From Antitrichia curtipendula (Eukaryota > Streptophyta > Bryopsida > Hypnales > Leucodontaceae): a DNA stretch of 64,000 nucleotides. The DNA is taken from NCBI GenBank assembly GCA_951230915.1, contig OX579635.1, positions 4,588,001 to 4,652,000 of the forward strand, written 5' to 3'. Positions 56,543 through 64,000 of this stretch are shown here, in pieces. The notes beneath the pieces were generated by a model. The model was not told the DNA's origin. It saw only the letters and a list, made by a program, of their open reading frames with translations, and did no database searches. Numbering within the stretch: position 1 is the stretch's first letter; each line of letters opens with the position of its first letter. The position numbers and the translations under genes are program-made.

Positions 56543-56598
56543 GGGTTTGAACCCCCAACCTTGGGGGTAGAACCCTTGAATCTTAAGCCAATGGACCA
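56543..56598 (-). other. tRNA-like sequence with pol III A and B boxes
   Basis: On the minus strand TGGTCCATTGG (56588-56598) fits the A box TRGYNNARNGG at 10 of 11 positions. GGTTCAAACCC (56543-56553) fits the B box GGTTCRANNCC exactly. They are 34 bp apart, normal for a tRNA or SINE head. The anticodon stem does not fold well and the acceptor stem is poor, so a working tRNA is unlikely. A tRNA-derived SINE head or a captured tRNA relic is more likely. Confidence 0.5.
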
Positions 56599-56674
56599 CA
56601 TGTGTGTTCACATGTGTATGAAGATGTGTGTTTCCTATTTAACTACTTCTAGGTTATTTTTTCATTTACATTGG

Positions 56675-57020
56675 AAAGTCAGCAAACTTCAGGGGCCGTT
56701 TTCACATAGTAAATTAACTTATTTTTTAAAACTTTCAACTAAAAAAAGTTTTTAAATGAAGTTAAATTTCATCTCCTACAATCCGTTTGCAATTTTGAGT
56801 CTTTAATAAAAAGTTATGGACGAAATTCAGAGAAGGTGTTCAAAGTGTCAAAGAAAAATGACCATACCAACCCTTCTCTGAATTTTGTCCATAACTTTTC
56901 ATTGAAGACTCCAAATTGCAAAAGAATTTTTGGAGATGAAACATACCTTCATTTAACAACTTTTCTTAGTTGAAAGTTTTAAGAAAAAAGTTAATTTACT
57001 ATGTGAAAACAGCCCTTGAA
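56675..57020. repeat. Foldback segment inside the CACTA element
   Basis: Left arm (CACATAGTAAATTAACTT, TTTCAACTAAAAAAAGTT, AGTTATGGAC, TCAGAGAAGG) and right arm (CCTTCTCTGAATTTTGTCC, AACTTTTCTTAGTTGAAAG, AGTTAATTTACTATGTG) are inverse over about 150 bp each. It is the same family as the inner part of 63270-63858. Confidence 0.7.
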
Positions 57021-58189
57021 CTCTGCTGAAATTTGTAAACACCGATTTCTGAATGATGAAGTTATTAAAAAAGAAATTGTATATACTATTTCCTTCAAGC
57101 ATGAATATAAAATATTTTTTTGAAGGTTGAAGTATAAATTTCCAGCATATTTCTTCAACATGTAATGAACACTTGCAAATTCAAGAATTGACATACATTT
57201 TTTTGGATAAATTCTTTGAAAGATAAAACTTAACATGTTGGAAATTTCAAAAATTAACCTCTAAATGATGAATTAGCATTTTTTGGCAATATAGAGATTT
57301 TAGATAGCTCATTGTGGATAAAATTTCAATTTTTTGGCTTTAATCCCTCAAGGCCTAACAATGTTTTTACAATGGAGGTTTTCAATGAATTGTCCAATTT
57401 TGGTGTTTTTTTGCACATGGATGTGTTTGAAAATTTTAATTTTAACCGTAAAAAAGTGAAGGATACTTTGTCTAGTATGCACGGAATTAATAGTGGAAAA
57501 TACTGACCATTAGATTTTTAAATTATAATAATTTTGGATGATCAACTCTGTAGGCAAAAAACTCTTTTGGAGGAAAAAAATTATAAGAAGGTAATAAATG
57601 CTTTATTGCCCTCCAGAAAAATGGTTTTAGAATCTAACACAAATGTATTACTTTTTTATTTAAAAAATTAAAAAATTAAAAACTCTCCCAAGTTTGTAGA
57701 CATTTTCAAGCAAAAGGAGTAGGAAGCCAAACCTGACCAAATCGGATTCTACAAAGAATTTAAAAATTGATAGATGTATCATTTTTTGAATTTAACAATT
57801 AATATCATTAGTTCAATGTTTGGAACATCTCCAAAAAATTTGAAATCATTTTAATTATTTTTGTATTCTTAATCACACCAAATTGGATTTTGTATTTTTA
57901 AAATTATTAAAAATTATTAAAAATAAAAATTTGAATTTTTTACTTCAAACCTAGTTTGATTGTGCAAAGTAAAGACTAGAAATGTTTAAGAAAATATCTT
58001 TTTCCATCCCTACTATTTCTTTCATTGTAAGCAAATTATATTTGCTCCCTTTTTCCTTTAGATTACATTTCATAAATAAGTTTTTAAATACTTCCTATAT
58101 ATATTGAAATTTTGAAAATCGGATAATAGCGTAGAAATTAACATGGAAACTAACAAAATGGAGATAGGTTTTTAAAATTATTTCATTGT

Positions 58190-58760
58190 AAATTCAGCAA
58201 ACTTTGGAGGTTGTTTTGGCATAGTAGAAGAACTTTTTTGAAAAGATTTTGAACTAAAAAAAGGTAGTAATTCAAAAAAGCTTTCATCTCCAAAATTCTA
58301 TTTGAGATTTGAAGATTTTCCTCAAAAGTTTTGGACAAAGTTTAGAGAGAGGTTAGGAAATCATCACTTTTGACATTTTTGACATTTTTGACATTTTTTA
58401 ACATCTTCTCTGAATTTTGTTCATAGCTTTTGATTGGAGGATCAAAACTTCAAACAGATTATAAGAGATGAAAGTTTTCTAGACTTTACAACTTCTTTTA
58501 GTTTAAAAGGTTTTCCAAAAAATCCTTTTACTATACCAAAACGACTTCCAAAGTCTTCTGAATTTACTAAAAAAACAATTTCTAATACTTCTCTAAAATT
58601 TGTTCATAACTTTTGATAGGAGATTCGAAATCTCAAAAAGACTGTTGGAGATGAAAGTTGGTTTAATTCCACAACTTTTTTTAGTTGAAAGTGCTTTGAA
58701 AAATGTTCATTTATTATGTGCAAATAACCTTCAAAGTCTGCTGACTTTATGGAACACCGA
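58190..58760. repeat. Second foldback segment inside the CACTA element
   Basis: Arms 58195-58370 and 58390-58565 are inverse (GGCATAGTAGAAGAACTTTT / TTTACTATACCAAAACGA). A third, direct half follows to 58757 and pairs with the arm at 56680 (TCAGCAAACTT / AAGTCTGCTGA). The CACTA interior is thus built from repeated inverse copies of one ~170-bp unit. Confidence 0.6.
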
Positions 58761-59062
58761 AATGTGTACTTAATTTTTTTTTTAAATACATTGTAAAATG
58801 AAGATGTTAAGAGATTCTAAAATATTCCAAAAGATTCTAGAAGGTTCAAAAAGTATTCAACAAAAATCTGTTGATTTTGTCACTGATTGTCCAAATCAAC
58901 AAAAAAAAAATGTCGCCATTAACAAAAAAATGTGAAGATTGTCCAAATCAACAAAAAAAATTGTTGCCATTAACAAAAAAATGTAAAATCGGACATTGCA
59001 ATACCCAAATCAACATAAATATGTTGATTTTCTGTTAATTTGGACGTCATTTTCTACTAGTG

Positions 59063-60474
59063 CTGTAGGACTTTGACTGTACTCCTAAGGTCAAAGCTCT
59101 GCTATCCAGAGGGAGGTGTACACCACGAGAGAAACTTTGGAAGGGGTAAGTAAAACTTTGAGAGGTAACACACATTTAAATGAAGTCAAAGCTTTGCCGT
59201 CTAAGAGGGGCCCACTTCAACCAAGATGCATGTTAGGAAAAGATAAGTATAGACTTGGGAAAAACCACACATAAGTTAGAACAAACGAGGGAATACCATG
59301 ATCACACACTAAAGGCCCTCTAAAGCAGCATCACAAAGGTACGATGGGATCACTCTAGGATTAGTACAATGCCACAAAATCTCAAAGGTACCACGTGGTA
59401 CACAAGTGCACAAGGATGCAAGGACACACAATAGTTGACAAGACCTTTTCCAAGAGTTTCACCAAAGCTTACAAAGGTTCACAAGACAAGAAGAAAGACC
59501 CCCGAGGACCTTCAAAAGCTGGAAATAAAACAACAATAGGAGCCCAAAGTGCTCCAAAAATACCGTAGAGGTTTTTGGCTTCAAACGCCAAAATATCCAA
59601 GATAACTTGGACCCTACGGATCCAAAATAAGTAATGGAGGTCATTTTAGAGAGGAAAGTGGGGCCCTTGTATAGGTTTCCAAGGGCCTACTCCCCCCTCT
59701 AATTTCCTACTAGTAATCTTATCAATTCAAATTTTCATCCTTATCCTCCAAGATTTTCATCCAAAATCCTAAATTTTGACTATCTACCATCTATGCTAGA
59801 CCAACACTCTAACTTTTGGAGATTAACTTCAAATTGCAAACGGACAGCACTAATGGCTCTAGAAGGCCATTTTTAGTCTGGTCGCCCCCCTACCCCCTAC
59901 TCTGGTGCAAAAAGTTCACCGCCACCTAGCCCCAACTTCTATTTAATTAAGTGATAAAAATCTAACTCTTGGCGGTTGACTCCTATAACAAAAATAACTA
60001 CACAAGGTTGTCCGGAAGGCTTGAGGGAGTGGGAAAAGACCCTTTGTTGACTTTGTTTTGACTTCATGTGCCCCCAAGACGCCAGTCAACTTCATGCAAA
60101 TTCCCTCACGTTGTAATTTTGGAGGCATCTTGCCGGTTCAGGTTCTCCCGCTATCGGAATGTCTTGAAACTTGTCAGGGCGCGTTATTAACATAAAAGAA
60201 GCTATACTAATTTTTAGTGAGATTTTACCGTGCTTGAGGTAATTATTAGAAATTTTCCATCAAGTTTTGAGGCGGTTGACCGTCCGGAAGGGATATTTCT
60301 ACAATCTAGAAAATTCTGAAACTTCTTGGGAACCTCTCATGGAGTTTCCCAAGAGATGTGTCAACTCATGTCTTTTACTGGCACATTTGTCAAGGGGGGC
60401 AAAACCTTGGCTCCTCGTATTTTAATGGAAAAAAAAAAGACTGTGAGTCCCAAGTAATAAATTAGGGGCTCACA
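59063..60474 (-). mobile_element. LTR-1, right copy, proximal part (minus strand)
   Basis: On the minus strand it starts TGTGAGCCCCTAATTTATTA at 60474 and continues to the CACTA insertion. 59206-60420 aligns with 35375-36555. The sequence GGGCCCACTTCAACC at 59197-59211 is the uninterrupted equivalent of the site where LTR-2 inserted in the left copy. Frames at 59459-59644, 59943-60128 and 60361-60753 follow this repeat and are not genes. Confidence 0.65.
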
Positions 60475-60932
60475 GTGCACGGAGAGTGTTAGGAGAAGAC
60501 ATTGAAGTCGTGAAGGAGCGTGACCCTGCATGCATTTTGCATTCCTATTATGGTCAATTATAAAGGATTTGTGACTTGCCAAGTCCATAGAGTCACGCAC
60601 TTCGTCTGGAATCAAGGGCGACACTGCACCACAATAAGTTATTTTCTTTGATTTGCGACTAAGCCAAAGGTGATGTTTTTTAAAAGTATTTGGAGGTTTT
60701 TTAGAGATCTCTGGAGTTGTAATGTTGAGCCCTAATTTTTTTCTTGGAATCATTGGTTTGTGATTTTGAAGGTAAGTCCGCTTGAACAGAAACTATGGGT
60801 CGCTCGGTGGAGATATTGTATTTACGTCTGCTGTACAAAAGTAATTTAATGCTATCTTGTTTGAACCAAATATCGGGGGTTTGAGAGCTTAATTTTGCAG
60901 TTTTGTTTTGTCAATGTACATAACATTCAGTA
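60475..60932. other. No feature seen
   Basis: I found neither a clear gene nor repeat boundaries here. Confidence 0.35.
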
Positions 60933-62002
60933 CACTAAAATTGGTAAATAGTGTTGGCAACACTAATTGTCCCACCTAACACTAATTGTAATTTGCAAGG
61001 TTAGTGTTAGATCATTATTTACCCATTCTAACACTATTTAGCTCTATAGTAAAATTTGGTTATTTCCAGGGAAGGGCTAGAGTTTGACGGCGGAAGTTAA
61101 AAGTTTCCCCACTGCAGCTCTCGAAACAAGTTCAAAATGGCAAATGGTCGGGCGGAGCATGGAGAAGGCACGACGACAGGCAAAAACAGACTGGGCTCAC
61201 CATATTTTAATGAATACATGGCCAAATGATGGAGCTTTATTGCAGCTCATCATATGGTCAAATTGTGCTTTTCACCCCGTTCCAGAGGTAAAGACCCGCA
61301 GTTGCCCTCAAGTTAGTCACTCCTAGCTGGCTGAACCTAAGATCCAAGTATTACAAGCTGTAAAAAAATGAGATAATGCCAATGTTATTCCATACAATAC
61401 TGTACAAAAAACTTTTGACAAAGTATGTAATTTATACCATTGGCATACCTCATGTTTTAAGAGGGTGAAGAGGTGGTTTTATAAAGAAACTCATTGTCCA
61501 TTATGGATTCTCAAAGAATATGGGATAAATTGAAGATGAAAACTTGATCACTCATTGTCAAAACTTAGGAATTGTGTTGAGCTCCTAATAATTCCAATTT
61601 GCACATACCATATTGATTGTTCAACATCCTACCACCTCACATGTATATAAAGGTATACTATAATCAATAGAAAAATCGACTTAAGTTGTAAATTCTTTTG
61701 AAAGCTCAATAGGCTTATTTTCATGAATTGAAAGTTGATTTTTATAATATATAATTTTGAAATATAATTCTTACAATTGATTTTTTATCAATGAAACTTC
61801 CACAGGGCGTGTACCCCACTTGGTGAGCCTGTTTGGCACGTTTGCCACCACAAAAGAAGTTGGCCTGCCCATTTGGCAAGTCAACCGTAGCGATGCTCTA
61901 AATGCCCCAACACTATTTACACATAAGTTGGAAAATAGTATTGGGGGTAAAAAATAAGGAACAACACTAATTATCACCCAACACTATTTATCAATTTTAG
62001 TG
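60933..62002. mobile_element. 1.07-kb TIR element with CACTAAAATTG termini
   Basis: It begins CACTAAAATTGGTAAATAGT then GTTGG. It ends with the inverse CCAACACTATTTATCAATTT then TAGTG. TA stands on both sides (60931-60932 and 62003-62004). Subterminal AACACTAATTGT and CCCAACACTATTTA motifs recur in both orientations. The 80-codon plus frame at 61084-61326 has no recognisable domain. CACT start plus TA duplication suits Tc1/mariner. A CACTA start would need a 3-bp duplication, which I do not see exactly. Confidence 0.6.
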
Positions 62003-62039
62003 TAGTCCCACTGACTACTGCCTCCTCCCTGACAAAATG

Positions 62040-62100
62040 CGGTGTCAATATACCACACCATTTCATTCAACAGAAGAATTGATGTGGTATATTCGACAAC
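62040..62100. repeat. Short inverted repeat
   Basis: TGTCAATATACCACACC faces GATGTGGTATATTCGACA across about 22 bp. It is a small hairpin, unexplained. Confidence 0.55.
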
Positions 62101-62258
62101 ATGATCGGTAATTAAAGACAGGTGTCAACCCACATGAGACTTTTCAATAGTGAGATTGGTTACCAAGTTCAACGCCGTGGTACTTCCAATTTTATTAGAT
62201 TAAATACCTAAGCTTTAAAGAACAGCTATACAACATTGATCAAAAAATTTAATTGCAA

Positions 62259-63207
62259 TTAACCCCTAAAGGTTTTTGACTATGTTTTCACAAAAAACGC
62301 TCCCAAACTGCCATTTCTAGTACAAGTACGAAATTTTGGAAAAAAAATATTTTTGGACACATGTAACCATAGGATCTTGTAGTAAACTAGTTTGAGAAGA
62401 TGTGGAAAAAATTTCAGAAATTTCCACCGTGTAGATTGCAAGATATTAGCATTTGAAGTGACAAAAACCCTTTTTTTGTCCCTGCGAAAAACCGGGCAGC
62501 TGCACTTCACATGGTCACATTTGTATGAAAAAATGTCCAAAATGGTGGTAACTCTTTGGATTCATTCTTCAAAGCAAGTTAGCTACATGCTTGAAAAATT
62601 TCAGATCATTTGAAAATGTACAACATATAGGAAAAAAAAAGTAAGTAGAAAGAAGTAGAAAATGATTCAAAACACTAAATTGTTAAGGATTTAATTATGG
62701 AATTGAAAAATGCCAATCCAAATGATTGTAATGTTGTAATAAACAATCTACACCTTGTGTTTATATTTTTTTCCAAAAATACTGAACATTGAGTTAAATA
62801 AAGGACTTCAAAGTTTATTTTAGAGTAGAGATTCCATAACTACCCGCAAACTACTCACAACTAAAATTCCTCATAACTTTCATCTCATAAATCAAAGTGG
62901 AATGATTCAACGCTTTCCTTGTGCACATAAATCTAGAGAACCAATTTCAAATTTTTATTTCTCTAGAAAATGATTTTTAAAGAAATTTTTTTTGCTGCCC
63001 GGGCTGCCCGCCGAACAATGAAAACTACATATCATACCATAACTTTTTAACCATGTGGTCAAAAGTTATGAAAATTGTTGGGCCCTAAAGCTACTCCTTG
63101 GGCACATCTTGTGTATTTCAAAGAAAAAAAATAAAAATTCCATTCGTGTTGAGCTGCCCAAAAACGCTATGTTGTCAAAAAACGGTGTTTGGTCCTTTAG
63201 GGGTTAA
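62259..63207. mobile_element. piggyBac-like TTAA element, copy 4
   Basis: 949 bp between TTAA duplications. The ends are CCCCTAAAGG and CCTTTAGGGG, a perfect 10-bp inverted repeat and the best preserved of the family. Internal order is as in the other copies (CGGGCAGCTGCACTTCAC, ACTACCCGCAAACTA, CTGCCCGGGCTGCCCG) but diverged toward the right end. The 86-codon minus frame at 62280-62540 is the counterpart of the one at 1189-1449, with 55-60 of 86 residues alike by eye. That follows from DNA similarity. Confidence 0.75.
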
Positions 63208-63269
63208 TGAAGCGGCTTCTACAATTCTAAGGTTTCAAATGATATTCATTTCATGTATGTAGCATGAGT

Positions 63270-63858
63270 AGACAAGCTCTTTATATACATATAGGGTGGT
63301 GGGAGGTGAAACAACCCATGTGGGATATCTAAATTAGAATTAGTAGGAGCTCAAGTTAAAAGCAGGAATTGTTTTAAAAGTAGAATTTTAGACCTCGTTT
63401 AGGCATAGTAAAATAGCTTTTTTCAAAAACCTTTTCACTAAGAAAAGTTGTTAAATTAAGTTAAGTTTCATGTCTAAAAAACCGTTTGATATTTTAAGTC
63501 TCCAATCAAAAGTTATGGACAAATTTTAGAGAGGCGTTGGAATGGACATTTTTTTTTACATTTTAAAAATCTCTCTTTAAATTTTATCCATAACTTTTGA
63601 TTGGAGACTTAAAATTTCAAACGGATTTTTGGACATGAAACTTAGCTTAATTCACCAACTTTTCTTGGTTCAAAGGTTTTTTGAAAAAAGTTATTCTACT
63701 ATGCCTAAGTGAGGTCTCAATTTCTACGTTAAACACAATTCCTACTTTTGACTTAACTATGAGTGGTTGTGAAACTACAAATTCTAATTTACTTATCCCA
63801 CATGGGTTGTTCTACCTCCTACCACCCCATGAGTATAGAAATAGCTTCTCTTGAGAGG
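63270..63858. mobile_element. 589-bp foldback element
   Basis: Almost the whole unit is one hairpin. The outer arms carry GGGTGGTGGGAGGTGAAACA and CCATGTGGGATAT. The inner arms carry GACCTCGTTTAGGCATAGTA, GTTGTTAAATTAAGTTAAG and CTCCAATCAAAAGTTATGGA. The tip is near 63543. The outer part matches the MITE at 7217-7389 and the inner part matches segments in the CACTA element, so it may be one foldback nested in the loop of another. Confidence 0.7.
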
Positions 63859-64000
63859 CATAATCGCTAAGGAAGATGTTGGCGGCAGTTTGATAGATTG
63901 TATTGATACATAACTCAAATGTATTAAGGTAGGATGCTCTAAAAGGGACCATTTACGAGTTTTTCTACCTTTTTCATAGGCTTTTGTAGATTGTAAGATT
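63859..64000. other. No feature seen
   Basis: Short terminal stretch without a recognisable feature. Confidence 0.3.

Larger units (their letters stand above)
56234..59062. mobile_element. Non-autonomous CACTA (EnSpm-type) transposon
   Basis: Exactly bounded: it begins CACTAGTAGAAAAT and ends ATTTTCTACTAGTG (14-bp inverted termini), flanked by a perfect 3-bp duplication CTG (56231-56233 and 59063-59065). The uninterrupted left LTR-1 reads CACACACTGTAGGACTTTGA at about 30379, giving a direct related empty site. Subterminal repeats of TGTTGATTT/AAATCAACA and GGACGT/GTCC type fill both ends, as is usual for CACTA. The 2829-bp interior holds foldback segments and a tRNA-like sequence but no transposase. 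It is non-autonomous. Confidence 0.9.

Overview
This is an AT-rich, repeat-saturated stretch of a plant nuclear genome. The host-type gene I can support is a three-exon plant A-type (CYP71-clan) cytochrome P450 with GT-AG introns, TM anchor, PPGP hinge, ExxR, PERF and heme-Cys motifs. Almost everything else is transposable-element debris. The lineage cannot be fixed by eye. Unusually for a plant, there are piggyBac-like TTAA elements and a Tc1-type transposase fragment, so a non-angiosperm plant is possible, with low confidence.

Layout. 1-22.6 kb has no gene. It holds three of the four copies of a ~0.93-kb TTAA/CCCCTAAAG piggyBac-like element (1168, 9708, 14039; the fourth is at 62259). It also holds foldback MITEs, a degraded long terminal repeat (LTR) at 4511, a dispersed ~450-bp repeat (Rep-D), and a 1.5-kb TIR element that carries a broken Tc1/mariner DNA-binding domain. 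22.68-26.1 kb is the P450, with a tandem-repeat promoter and a MITE in intron 1. 26.1-27.9 kb is low-information sequence.

27.9-60.5 kb is a nest of long LTR units. LTR-1 (about 4 kb, starting TGTGAGC) occurs on the plus strand at 44841 and on the minus strand at about 27.9-36.6 kb, 55.2-60.5 kb and 44.1 kb. LTR-2 (about 4.9 kb, TG...CA, TAGT target duplication) occurs as two inverted copies, 30538-35369 (inside LTR-1) and 50264-55205. The outer ~2.2 kb of these copies looks identical. A 2829-bp CACTA element (56234-59062) sits inside the right LTR-1, and the left LTR-1 gives its empty site. Between the LTRs (36.6-44 kb) are CCGG-rich retroelement pieces: broken minus-strand gag-like or coiled-coil reading frames, and an intact unrecognised 153-codon plus-strand ORF.

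60.5-64 kb holds a 1.07-kb TIR element, the fourth piggyBac-like copy and a 589-bp foldback.

I saw no reverse transcriptase, integrase, complete transposase, rRNA gene or CRISPR array. Every TE here appears non-autonomous or decayed. All comparisons were made by eye and no identity percentages were computed.
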